Shown piece after piece: positions 7,073 through 13,405 of a stretch of 13,405 bases of DNA. Origin of the DNA: Pseudomonadota bacterium (lineage in GTDB: Bacteria > Pseudomonadota > Gammaproteobacteria > Pseudomonadales > Oceanobacteraceae); contig JAEWQT010000326.1 in assembly GCA_023399105.1 (NCBI GenBank), positions 1 through 13,405 of the forward strand, read 5' to 3'. The notes beneath the pieces are model-generated. The model searched no databases. It saw nothing but the letters and a program-made list of their open reading frames with translations, and was not told the DNA's origin. The number at the start of each line of letters is the position of its first letter. Positions within the stretch are counted from its first letter, which is position 1. Made by a program: the position numbers and the translations under genes.

Positions 7073-8902
7073 GTGTTAAGAATTGTCTGCCTGCTGTTAT
7101 TACTGCCCCTGGCCGCCTGCCAATGGCAAACCAAACCCACCAACGCGGTGGAACTGCGCCCATTAAGCAACGAAGAGCGGCAACAATACCGGGCCCAGGC
7201 CGAACAACTGTTTGAAGAGTATTACCAGTTTGAGCTGGAGCAAAGCCCGGTACTGCGCAGCCGGCTGGGCCTGCATGGCCAGTTTGAATGGGACGACCTG
7301 AGCCAGGAAGCCCGCGACCAGCGCACCGCCTATTATCAGGAACTGCGCCAGCAGTTGCAGGCCATCCGCGAAGACGCGCTGGATGCCCCCACCTTAGCCA
7401 GCTACCGCACCTTATTAGCCCAGCTGGAGCATGAATTATTGCTGCTGCCGTTTCAGCAGCACGGCTACGAATTCAGCCAGCTGCACGGCTGGCACACCGA
7501 AGTGGTCGATGTCTTAATCAACCATCACCCGGTCAGCAGCATTGCCGAAGTGCAGGATTACATCACCCGCCTGCAGGGCATTCCGGCTTTATTTAACCGC
7601 TGGCAGGAAAACATCAGCGCCGCCGAAGAACAGGGCATTGTGCCGCCGGCCTTTGTGTTTGAGCCGGTGCAGCAAAGCATTGCCGCCATTACCCGCGGCG
7701 AGCCGTTCGACACCAATGGCATCTCCCCCCTGTGGGCCGATTTCAGCCGCAAACTGGATGCCCTGCAGCTGTATCCATCCACCCGCGCACTGCTGGAACG
7801 CCGCGCCCGCAGCGCCATGCAACAACAGGTATTACCCGCCTACAAACGCCTGCAAAAACAACTGCAGGAACTGGCCCGACGCGCCCCGGCGCATCAGTCT
7901 GCTGCCGACCTGGATGATGGCCTGCGTTATTACCAGCTGCAACTGGGCTGGTACAGCGACAGCAACGCCGATGCCAACCAGATCCACCAGCTGGGCTTAA
8001 CCGAAGTCAGCCGCATTCAGCAGGAAATCCGTCAACTGATGCCGGCACTGGGCTATACCGGCGAACGCCAGAACCTGAGTGACTTTTTCCGCTGGATGGA
8101 AGAGCGCAGTGAACGTTTCAGCAACGACGACCTGGGCCGCGACGCCTTTCTCGGCCTGCAGCGCACCCGTCTGCAACAACTGGCCGAACGTCTGCCCTGG
8201 TACTTTACCCAGCTGCCGCAGACCCCGCTGGCCATCCGCATGGTGGAAGACTACCGCCAGAGCAACACTCCGGTGGCCTTTTACCAGCCACCGGCACTGG
8301 ATGGCAGCCGCCCCGGACTGTATTACGTTAACCCCACCCGTCTGAATGACCTGCCGCGCTACCGGCTGGCGGCGCTGGCCTTCCACGAAGCCCTGCCCGG
8401 CCACCACCTGCAAATTTCTCTGGCGCAGGAAAACGAACAACTACCGCCGTTCCGGCGCATTCTGCACAGCCCCGCCTTTACCGAAGGCTGGGCGCTGTAC
8501 GCGGAAAAACTGGCCGGCGAAATGGGCGTGTATGAAGGGCCACAGGAAGAATACGGCCGCTTAGTACAGGAACTGTGGCGCGCCGTGCGCCTGGTACTGG
8601 ATACCGGCCTGCACGCCAAAGGCTGGAGCCGCGAGCAGGCGCTGCAATACCAACTGGATAACACGCCCTTCTCCGCCACAGACACCAATGCCATGATCAG
8701 CCGTTATCTGGTACTGCCGGGGCAAGCGGTGGCCTACAGCATGGGCGAGCAGCGCTTATGGTCGATCCGCCGCGCCATACAAAACCGCCTCGGCAGCCGC
8801 TTTGATCTGGCCCGTTTTCATACTGCCCTGCTCAGTGGCGGCAGCATGCCGCTGGACGTACTGGAGGAGCAGATGAAACTCTGGGCCGGGCAACAGCGTT
8901 AA
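7073..8902 (+). CDS. DUF885 family lipoprotein, putative zinc peptidase
   Basis: This 609-residue protein begins with a lipoprotein signal (MLRIVCLLLLLPLAAC, lipobox LAAC with Cys16). Gln17 follows the Cys, so outer-membrane sorting is expected. DUF885 signatures are present near the C-terminus: FHEALPGHHLQ (437-447), a variant metal-binding HExxxGH motif, and EGWALYAE (471-478), whose Glu is a likely further ligand. Family members are thought to be metallopeptidases; the substrate here cannot be told. The large N-terminal part is helical and Gln/Leu-rich. The start is GTG with GGAAG 7 bases upstream, and an in-frame TAG at 7052 excludes a longer form. A 6-codon frame (ATG 7059 to TAA 7079) overlaps the start. 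The gene is divergent from DUF4892. Confidence 0.87.
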   Translation: MLRIVCLLLLLPLAACQWQTKPTNAVELRPLSNEERQQYRAQAEQLFEEYYQFELEQSPVLRSRLGLHGQFEWDDLSQEARDQRTAYYQELRQQLQAIREDALDAPTLASYRTLLAQLEHELLLLPFQQHGYEFSQLHGWHTEVVDVLINHHPVSSIAEVQDYITRLQGIPALFNRWQENISAAEEQGIVPPAFVFEPVQQSIAAITRGEPFDTNGISPLWADFSRKLDALQLYPSTRALLERRARSAMQQQVLPAYKRLQKQLQELARRAPAHQSAADLDDGLRYYQLQLGWYSDSNADANQIHQLGLTEVSRIQQEIRQLMPALGYTGERQNLSDFFRWMEERSERFSNDDLGRDAFLGLQRTRLQQLAERLPWYFTQLPQTPLAIRMVEDYRQSNTPVAFYQPPALDGSRPGLYYVNPTRLNDLPRYRLAALAFHEALPGHHLQISLAQENEQLPPFRRILHSPAFTEGWALYAEKLAGEMGVYEGPQEEYGRLVQELWRAVRLVLDTGLHAKGWSREQALQYQLDNTPFSATDTNAMISRYLVLPGQAVAYSMGEQRLWSIRRAIQNRLGSRFDLARFHTALLSGGSMPLDVLEEQMKLWAGQQR

Positions 8903-8913
8903 GGTAAACTCGC

Positions 8914-8933
8914 GCCCGGCTCCCCGTCCGGGC
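8914..8933. repeat. GC-rich hairpin between the DUF885 gene and dcd
   Basis: GCCCGG (8914-8919) and CCGGGC (8928-8933) form a perfect 6-bp stem with an 8-base loop, 11 bases after the DUF885 stop. There is no T tract on either strand, so factor-independent termination is doubtful. It may stabilise the upstream mRNA end. Confidence 0.3.
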
Positions 8934-8974
8934 AGCCACAAGGTTTTCAGATTCAGCACTACAGGAAGCAGATC

Positions 8975-9556
8975 ATGCGACTCAGCGACGGCGACATTGA
9001 ACAACGGCTGGCCGACGGCAGCATTGTGATAGACCCCGCCCCCGCCAGCGACGACATCGCCGGTATCAGCGTCGACCTGCGCCTCGACCACCGCTTCCGG
9101 GTGTTTAACAACAATTCCGTTACCCACCTCGATTTATCCGGCGACCGCGCTCAGCTCGACCGCGACATTAACCGCATCATGAGCAAAGAAATCGAAATTA
9201 CCGACGGTGACGCGCTGTTTATTCACCCTGGCGAACTGGTGCTGGGCGCCACCCTGGAGTCGGTAACCGTACCCGATGATCTGGTGGGCTGGCTGGATGG
9301 CCGCAGCTCGCTGGCGCGGCTGGGCTTAATGGTACACGTCACCGCCGGCCGCATTGATCCGGGTTGGCAGGGCCAGATCGTGCTGGAGTTCTACAACAAC
9401 GGCAAACTGCCACTGGCGTTGCGCCCCGGCATGGTTATTTGCGCTATGTCGTTTGAAATGCTCAGCAGCCCGGCCAAACGCCCCTACAACAAGCGTGAAA
9501 ACGCCAAATACCGCGACCAAAAAGGCGCGGTCTTTTCCCGTATTGCCAAAGATTGA
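8975..9556 (+). CDS. dcd: dCTP deaminase
   Basis: Dcd deaminates dCTP to dUTP and so feeds dTMP synthesis. At 193 residues it equals the length I recall for the E. coli enzyme. The key residues fall at the same numbers: Ser111 and Arg115 in GRSSLARLG, and the catalytic Glu138 in [22 protein letters not shown] and [12 protein letters not shown] complete the trimeric dUTPase-like fold. The start is ATG with GGAAG 6 bases upstream. The fused bifunctional form is unlikely given the E. coli-like length. No terminator is visible before the tRNA promoter, so transcription may read into the tRNA gene. Confidence 0.97.
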   Translation: MRLSDGDIEQRLADGSIVIDPAPASDDIAGISVDLRLDHRFRVFNNNSVTHLDLSGDRAQLDRDINRIMSKEIEITDGDALFIHPGELVLGATLESVTVPDDLVGWLDGRSSLARLGLMVHVTAGRIDPGWQGQIVLEFYNNGKLPLALRPGMVICAMSFEMLSSPAKRPYNKRENAKYRDQKGAVFSRIAKD

Positions 9557-9587
9557 AAAATAAAATTCAGTAAAATCAAACAGATGC

Positions 9588-9616
9588 TTGACACCCCAAA
9601 GTGCCGTAAGGATAAT
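9588..9616 (+). promoter_or_regulatory. Strong sigma-70 promoter of tRNA-Asn
   Basis: A perfect -35 TTGACA (9588-9593), a 17-bp spacer and a -10 GATAAT (9611-9616) are followed by the GC-only stretch GCGCGC (9617-9622). A GC-rich discriminator is typical of stable-RNA promoters under ppGpp control. The start point would be near 9623, about 12 bases before the mature tRNA. Confidence 0.9.
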
Positions 9617-9634
9617 GCGCGCACTTACTGATGT

Positions 9635-9710
9635 TCCCCGATAGCTCAGTCGGTAGAGCAGCGGACTGTTAATCCGTTGGTCGCTGGTTCAAGTCCAGCT
9701 CGGGGAGCCA
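9635..9710 (+). tRNA. tRNA-Asn(GUU)
   Basis: The 76-base cloverleaf is complete: acceptor TCCCCGA/TCGGGGA, D stem GCTC/GAGC, anticodon stem GCGGA/TCCGT with loop CTGTTAA (anticodon GTT), a 5-base variable loop, T stem GCTGG/CCAGC with loop TTCAAGT, discriminator G and an encoded CCA. It has its own promoter upstream and a terminator 9 bases downstream, so it is a single-gene unit. Pairing is intact throughout, and I see no integrated element at its 3' end. Confidence 0.98.
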
Positions 9711-9718
9711 CTAATTCC

Positions 9719-9750
9719 AAAACCCAGTGCCAACAACACTGGGTTTTTTT
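9719..9750 (+). terminator. Terminator of tRNA-Asn
   Basis: A 9-bp stem AACCCAGTG/CACTGGGTT (9721-9729 and 9737-9745) with a 7-base loop is followed by T5 directly, giving a 7-T run to 9750. A matching A run precedes it. Confidence 0.92.
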
Positions 9751-9769
9751 ATGCCTGACAGGTGCTGAT

Positions 9770-10666
9770 TTGTTATCCCGGTTATCGCAAAGTGCTTTTA
9801 TCCGCCGGCAGCAGCGCGGCGAACTGGAACTGCTGTGCGTGCAGCACCCGCTGTTCAGCGCTGAGCTGTTACTGCAGGGGGCGCAACTGATCGGCTTTGC
9901 CCCTGCCGGGGACAGCAACTGGTTATGGCTGAGCGAGCAAGCCGCATACACCCAGGGACAATCGGTGCGCGGCGGCATTCCGGTGTGCTGGCCCTGGTTT
10001 GGCAACGCCGCCATGAACCCACCGGCCGTTCAGGCTCATCTTAGCGATGTCAACGCAGCGCCCGCCCATGGTTTTGCCCGCGCCCGCCGCTGGGCGTTAA
10101 GCCACTGGTACGAAGCCGCTGACCGGGTCGAACTGACCCTGACGCTGGAAGATAACCGCCACCCACTGTGGCAGGCCAATCTGCAACCGCAGCTGCGGCT
10201 GATCTTTTCCGCTCACGCCCTGCAGCTGGAACTGACCACCCGCAACCAGGGTAACAAAACCGCCACCTTCAGCCAGGCGTTGCACACCTATTTTCCTACG
10301 GCCGATATTAGCGCCACCCGCGTTGCAGGCCTGCACGGCTGCCGTTACATCGACACGCTGGAACAATGGCAGGAGAAAACCCAAACCGGCGCCGTAACTT
10401 TTGCGGGCGAAACCGACCGTATTTATTACCCCAGCCAGCCGTTGCAACTGCACAGCCCACAGCGCCGCTTCACCCTGCAGGCAGAAGGCAGCCACAGTGC
10501 GGTGGTGTGGAACCCATGGATTAACAAATCACTGACGCTCAGCCAGTTTGCTGCCGACGCCTGGCAACGGATGTTTTGTGTGGAAACCGCCAACGCCGCC
10601 GCCGATGCCGTTACCCTGGCACCGGGGGCAGAACACCGGCTGGTGTTGCGGTTAAGTCAGGACTGA
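9770..10666 (+). CDS. Glucose-6-phosphate 1-epimerase-like (D-hexose-6-phosphate mutarotase, YeaD type)
   Basis: The family interconverts alpha and beta hexose-6-phosphates in the cytoplasm. The 298-residue product aligns by eye with E. coli YeaD: ELELLCVQHP, then LQGAQLIGFAPAG, VRGGIPVCWPWFG (66-78), AHGFAR, LHTYF (catalytic His172), ETDRIYYP (Asp216) and MFCVETANA (catalytic Glu272). The frame stays open back into the tRNA gene, but those codons are tRNA and terminator sequence. I therefore place the start at TTG 9770, with AGGTG (9760-9764) 5 bases upstream. This leaves about 20 residues before the conserved domain, as in the family. No room exists for a promoter between terminator and start. 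It converges on the LysR gene with a 23-base gap. Confidence 0.88.
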   Translation: MLSRLSQSAFIRRQQRGELELLCVQHPLFSAELLLQGAQLIGFAPAGDSNWLWLSEQAAYTQGQSVRGGIPVCWPWFGNAAMNPPAVQAHLSDVNAAPAHGFARARRWALSHWYEAADRVELTLTLEDNRHPLWQANLQPQLRLIFSAHALQLELTTRNQGNKTATFSQALHTYFPTADISATRVAGLHGCRYIDTLEQWQEKTQTGAVTFAGETDRIYYPSQPLQLHSPQRRFTLQAEGSHSAVVWNPWINKSLTLSQFAADAWQRMFCVETANAAADAVTLAPGAEHRLVLRLSQD

Positions 10667-10689
10667 AGACGTAAAAACGGCTGAAAAAC

Positions 10690-11625
10690 TCAGCAGAACT
10701 GCGCCACATCGACGATGGTGCGGCGCAGCCAGCGATGGGCCGGATGATGCTGCACCAGCGGCGACCAGGCCATTTTCAGCTCGAACGGCGGAATTTTAAA
10801 CGGCGGCTCTTTCACCACCAGCGAGGCCGACTCAGCCTGCATATCCGCCACTTTGCGCGGCAGCGTAGCGACTAAGTCATTATTCAGCGCCAGCAACGCC
10901 GGCATCTGATAATGGCGGGTGAAAACAGAGATTTTGCGCTTATGGCCAAGCTCAGCCAGCGCGTTATCCACCCATCCAAGGCGGATGACTTTTTCCGGGT
11001 CAATGCCCACGCCCGCGCCCATACCGGTTTTGCTTACCCAAATATGCTTGCTGGCCAGATAGGCCGGTAAATCAAAATTACCGATACCCGGGTGGTCGGG
11101 GTTCACCAGACAGACAAAATCGTCCTGCCACAGCGTGGTCTGATGGAACGACTGCGGCATTTCATCAAAGCGGTTAATGGCCATATCGACCTTACCGGCT
11201 TCCACATCTTTAAAAGTCACGTCCGAGGGCGTCAGTACGTCGAGAATAATATCCGGCGCGTCGGTGCGCAGGCGTTTCACCAGCTCGGGCACCAGCGTCG
11301 ATTCAGCGTAATCGCTCACCATAATACGGAACACGCGGTTGCTGGTGCTGGCATCAAATTCCTGCTGTGGCTGCAACGCCACCTCCAGCTCGCCCAACGC
11401 CTTACGGATAACCGGCTGTAATTCCCGCGCCCGCTCGGTGGCGGTCATGCCATCGGAGGTGCGCACCAGCAGCGGGTCATTGAATAAATCGCGCAGCCGG
11501 CGTAAGCCGTTGCTCATAGCGGGCTGGGTTATGCCCAGCTGCTGGGCCGCTTTGGTGACACTGCCTTCGCGCAGCAGCACATCCAGATACACCAATAAAT
11601 TCAGGTCAATACGGTCGAGGTTCAC
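10690..11625 (-). CDS. LysR-family transcriptional regulator (NodD/LinR-like subgroup)
   Basis: The roughly 311-residue product has an N-terminal winged helix-turn-helix (RIDLNLLVYLDVLLREGSV, TKAAQQLGITQPAMSNGLRRLRDLF, DPLLVRTSDGM; residues about 5-60). A substrate-binding domain from about residue 90 follows (FRIMVSDYAESTLVPELVKRL and onward). DLNLLVYLD and the TQPAMSNGL helix suggest the NodD/LinR-like branch. I prefer the GTG at 11625 (MNLDRIDLN) because GGAG (11634-11637) lies 8 bases upstream. The in-frame GTG at 11634 overlaps that site. The gene is not divergent from any neighbour, so its target is not shown by context. It lies downstream of hom, behind the hom terminator, and converges on the mutarotase gene. 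Confidence 0.92.
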   Translation of the reverse strand: MNLDRIDLNLLVYLDVLLREGSVTKAAQQLGITQPAMSNGLRRLRDLFNDPLLVRTSDGMTATERARELQPVIRKALGELEVALQPQQEFDASTSNRVFRIMVSDYAESTLVPELVKRLRTDAPDIILDVLTPSDVTFKDVEAGKVDMAINRFDEMPQSFHQTTLWQDDFVCLVNPDHPGIGNFDLPAYLASKHIWVSKTGMGAGVGIDPEKVIRLGWVDNALAELGHKRKISVFTRHYQMPALLALNNDLVATLPRKVADMQAESASLVVKEPPFKIPPFELKMAWSPLVQHHPAHRWLRRTIVDVAQFC

Positions 11626-11652
11626 AGCAGGCACTCCGTCATATAGGCAGGC

Positions 11653-11681
11653 ATTATCTCAGCCTTTCCTGCATTCACCAA
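11653..11681 (-). promoter_or_regulatory. Candidate promoter of the LysR gene
   Basis: On the minus strand TTGGTG (11676-11681) and GATAAT (11653-11658) are exactly 17 bp apart. The start point would be near 11646, about 20 bases before the preferred GTG start. The -10 matches 5 of 6 bases and the -35 is partial. Confidence 0.5.
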
Positions 11682-11714
11682 ATAAATAACCTATAAACTG
11701 TCTGGCTTTTTAGC

Positions 11715-11743
11715 AAAAAAAAACGGAGCCGAAGCTCCGTTTT
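11715..11743 (-). terminator. Terminator of hom with a UUCG tetraloop
   Basis: On the minus strand ACGGAGC-TTCG-GCTCCGT (+ strand 11723-11740) forms a 7-bp stem closed by the extra-stable C(UUCG)G loop and is followed by a T run (the nine A at 11715-11723). It starts about 17 bases after the hom stop. The stem is also flanked by TTTT on the plus strand, so weak activity in the other direction is possible. Confidence 0.93.
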
Positions 11744-11759
11744 CAGTACCACAATCCGC

Positions 11760-13058
11760 TCAGTTAAGATGCTCAACGCGGATACGGGTAATGTTACCCA
11801 CCGTGCTCGGCAGTGCCTCAATGGCAGCGATGGCCGCGTTCATCTGCTTTTCCACCACGGTGTGCGTCAGCAGAATAATCTGCGCCAGCGACTCACCGGC
11901 TTTCGGCTCTTTCTGAATGATGGCTTCAATATTGATGCCTTTTTCACTCAGGATGGTGGCAATGCCCGCCAGCACACCCGTGCGATCTTCTACCGGAATA
12001 CGCAGGTAATAACGGGTTTCCACCTCGTCCATCGGCAGCACCTGCAGGTCCTGAATATCGTTGAACGCCAGATGGTTCACGCTGGCCTGCGCCGGTGCAT
12101 CGAACAGACGGGCCAGATCAATAATATCCGCCACCACCGCCGATGCCGTCGGGCCGGCACCGGCGCCGGCGCCCACGTACAGGGTGTTGCCGACAGCATC
12201 ACCGTTCACCATTACGGCGTTCAGAACGCCATCCACAGTAGCAATCGGACGAGCTACCGGAATCATGGTCGGGTGCACGCGCAGGTCGATGCCTTTGTCG
12301 GTACGACGGCTGACGCCCAGGTGTTTAATGCGGTAACCCAGTTCGGTGGCAAACTCCACATCTTCCGGAGTAATACGACTGATGCCTTCGGTGTAGCAAC
12401 GCTCGAACTGCAGCGGAATACCGTAAGCAATGGACGACAGAATGGTCAGCTTGTGGGCAGCGTCGATGCCTTCGACGTCGAAGGTCGGGTCGGCTTCGGC
12501 ATAACCCAGCGCCTGCGCTTCCGCCAGCACATCGGCGAAGTCGCGGCCCTTGTCGCGCATTTCGGTCAGAATAAAGTTACCGGTGCCATTGATGATGCCG
12601 GCCAGCCAGTTAATACGGTTAGCGGCCAGACCTTCACGGATGGCTTTGATAATCGGAATGCCGCCGGCGACAGCCGCTTCGTACATCACGCTCACGCCTT
12701 TGGCTTCGGCGGCGGCGAAAATTTCTTTGCCGTGCACGGCAATCAGCGCTTTGTTGGCGGTAACCACATGCTTACCGTTAGCAATTGCACCCAGCACTAC
12801 GTCTTTGGCGATGGTGTAACCACCGATCAGCTCAACCACGATGTCGATGTCGGGATTGTTGATAACATCATTCACATCCGCCGTAACGGCCACGTTACCG
12901 GTGTCGACCGCGGGGTTCGGATGACGGGTAGCCACCTGAGCAATAATAATGTCGCGACCCGCCCGGCGTGCGATGTCCTGAGCGTTACGGGTGAGCACAT
13001 TAAAGGTGCCGCCACCCACTGTACCTAAACCACAGATACCTACTTTTACCGGTTTCAA
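11760..13058 (-). CDS. hom: Homoserine dehydrogenase
   Basis: Hom reduces aspartate semialdehyde to homoserine with NAD(P)H, the branch to threonine, methionine and isoleucine. The 432-residue length fits the monofunctional type without an aspartokinase domain. Visible parts are the nucleotide-binding GLGTVGGGT (10-18), TANKALIA with catalytic Lys103, AAVAGGIPII, GIINGTGNFIL, GYAEADPTFDVEGIDAAHKL and a C-terminal ACT domain (about 350-425, RYYLRIPVEDRTGVLAGIATIL), the usual site of threonine feedback. The start is TTG, supported by AAGGAG (13065-13070) 6 bases upstream and by the family N-terminus MKPVKVGICGLG. thrC does not follow; a strong terminator and a LysR gene do. Confidence 0.97.
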   Translation of the reverse strand: MKPVKVGICGLGTVGGGTFNVLTRNAQDIARRAGRDIIIAQVATRHPNPAVDTGNVAVTADVNDVINNPDIDIVVELIGGYTIAKDVVLGAIANGKHVVTANKALIAVHGKEIFAAAEAKGVSVMYEAAVAGGIPIIKAIREGLAANRINWLAGIINGTGNFILTEMRDKGRDFADVLAEAQALGYAEADPTFDVEGIDAAHKLTILSSIAYGIPLQFERCYTEGISRITPEDVEFATELGYRIKHLGVSRRTDKGIDLRVHPTMIPVARPIATVDGVLNAVMVNGDAVGNTLYVGAGAGAGPTASAVVADIIDLARLFDAPAQASVNHLAFNDIQDLQVLPMDEVETRYYLRIPVEDRTGVLAGIATILSEKGINIEAIIQKEPKAGESLAQIILLTHTVVEKQMNAAIAAIEALPSTVGNITRIRVEHLN

Positions 13059-13128
13059 GGCCGTCTCCTTTCAGATAGAGAATGGTTGAGTTTGCCGCAC
13101 CATCCGGGCGCCAGACACAAAGGCCAGT

Positions 13129-13157
13129 ATTCTACGCTAAGCCCGCGCCGATGCCCA
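13129..13157 (-). promoter_or_regulatory. Candidate hom promoter
   Basis: On the minus strand TGGGCA (13152-13157) and TAGAAT (13129-13134) are 17 bp apart, matching 4 and 5 of 6 consensus bases. The start point would be near 13122, giving a leader of about 64 bases. I see no leader peptide or attenuator in that leader. Confidence 0.4.
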
Positions 13158-13204
13158 ATAGCACAGAGGCCTGAGGATTCAGTCGGCTTATTAATGGAGA
13201 GGTG

Positions 13205-13347
13205 CCTTGTGGAGTAGCTTCGGGGGAGCAGCCCATGAGTGGAAGCCGGGTTTTTGTGAAGAGCTGTTTTTTGTGAGCGGCTGATTTTTTGTGAAGAGCT
13301 GATTTTGGTGAAGGGCTGATTTTTTTGGTAGCTGGGGTTTTGTGGGA
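13205..13347. repeat. Degenerate tandem array of about eight units upstream of hom
   Basis: On the minus strand the units read like TCAGCTCTTCACAAAAAA. The GTG/GGT anchors on the plus strand fall at about 13209, 13239, 13256, 13273, 13291, 13308, 13328 and 13342. The central four units are closest and are spaced 17, 18 and 17 bp, each a GTGA(A/G)-GCTG core plus a T run. The outer units are worn. The spacing is not a multiple of three, so this is not a coding repeat. The last unit merges into the REP-like palindrome. There is no other content in 13158-13338 that I can recognise. Confidence 0.7.
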
Positions 13348-13383
13348 GCGGGCCATGCCCGCGAATCGGCCCCGGTGGGGCCG
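13339..13383. repeat. REP-like element with two GC-rich palindromes
   Basis: Perfect stems GCGGGC-CAT-GCCCGC (13348-13362) and CGGCCCC-GGT-GGGGCCG (13367-13383) lie 4 bases apart. The first, with its GTGGGA foot and the GAA that follows, closely resembles the Pseudomonas REP head (GTGGGAGCGGGC, then GCCCGCGAA). REP elements are extragenic and spread by RAYT transposases. No such gene is in the window. Confidence 0.7.
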
Positions 13384-13405
13384 CTTATGCAGCGTTGATG
13401 TTCAC

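Noticed and set aside
9635..9760. Integration site of a mobile element at tRNA-Asn
   Set aside because: No integrase, no repeated tRNA 3' end and ordinary genes on both sides.
9677..9769. Longer N-terminus of the mutarotase reaching into tRNA-Asn
   Set aside because: The extra codons are tRNA and terminator sequence. Homology begins only after about 9815 and a ribosome site precedes TTG 9770.
10680..10694. Hairpin GCTGA/TCAGC between the mutarotase and LysR genes as a terminator
   Set aside because: Only a 5-bp stem, overlapping the LysR stop, with no T run on either strand.
11769..13028. A 419-codon plus-strand frame opposite hom
   Set aside because: It is fully antisense to a clearly identified enzyme. 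The product is His/Asn/Gly-rich with no recognisable domain, a common by-product of the codon bias of the real gene.
13205..13347. CRISPR array
   Set aside because: Units are 17-18 bp with no unique spacers, are degenerate, and have no cas genes nearby.
13132..13356. A 74-codon minus-strand frame rich in Lys/Ser across the tandem array
   Set aside because: It is a translation of the repeat units, its ATG is in the loop of the REP hairpin, it has no ribosome site, and the 17-18 bp period breaks frame from unit to unit.

Overview
The window looks like chromosomal DNA of a gammaproteobacterium close to the marine Oceanospirillales/Pseudomonadales. The pointers are a class I polyhydroxyalkanoate (PHA) synthase with a phasin, the gene order prmB-aroC-MFS (which I recall from Pseudomonas), a DUF4892 protein, and a Pseudomonas-type REP palindrome at the right end. 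GC content is moderately high. Shine-Dalgarno sites are clear and several genes start with GTG or TTG. I see no prophage, insertion sequence, CRISPR array or toxin-antitoxin module. Most of the content is housekeeping, with a few poorly characterised genes and one unusual repeat region.

Left part (1-4990, all minus strand). Reading in the direction of transcription, there is a compact run prmB - aroC - MFS transporter - DUF6489 protein, then a phasin, then the start of phaC, which runs off the left edge. The MFS and DUF6489 genes overlap by 4 bases (ATGA). A clear terminator lies between the phasin and phaC, so phaC probably depends on read-through or a weak promoter of its own. That would fit the excess of granule-coat phasin over synthase in PHA-making cells.

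Middle (5077-8902). A patatin-like phospholipase and an exported DUF4892 protein form a probable two-gene minus-strand unit. It diverges from a plus-strand gene for a DUF885 putative zinc-peptidase lipoprotein. A 134-bp promoter region separates them.

Right-middle (8975-10666, plus strand). dcd (dCTP deaminase, with the catalytic Glu at the family position 138) is followed by tRNA-Asn(GUU). The tRNA has a near-consensus promoter with a GC-rich discriminator and a strong terminator. A glucose-6-phosphate 1-epimerase-like (YeaD-type) mutarotase follows so closely that it has almost no room for its own promoter.

Right part (10690-13405, minus strand). A LysR regulator converges on the mutarotase. 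Upstream of it is hom (homoserine dehydrogenase), closed by a UUCG-tetraloop terminator; thrC does not follow. The roughly 350 bp upstream of hom hold a candidate hom promoter and an eight-unit degenerate array (most units 17-18 bp apart). The array ends in a REP-like double palindrome whose foot resembles the array unit. This is the most unusual non-coding structure in the window.
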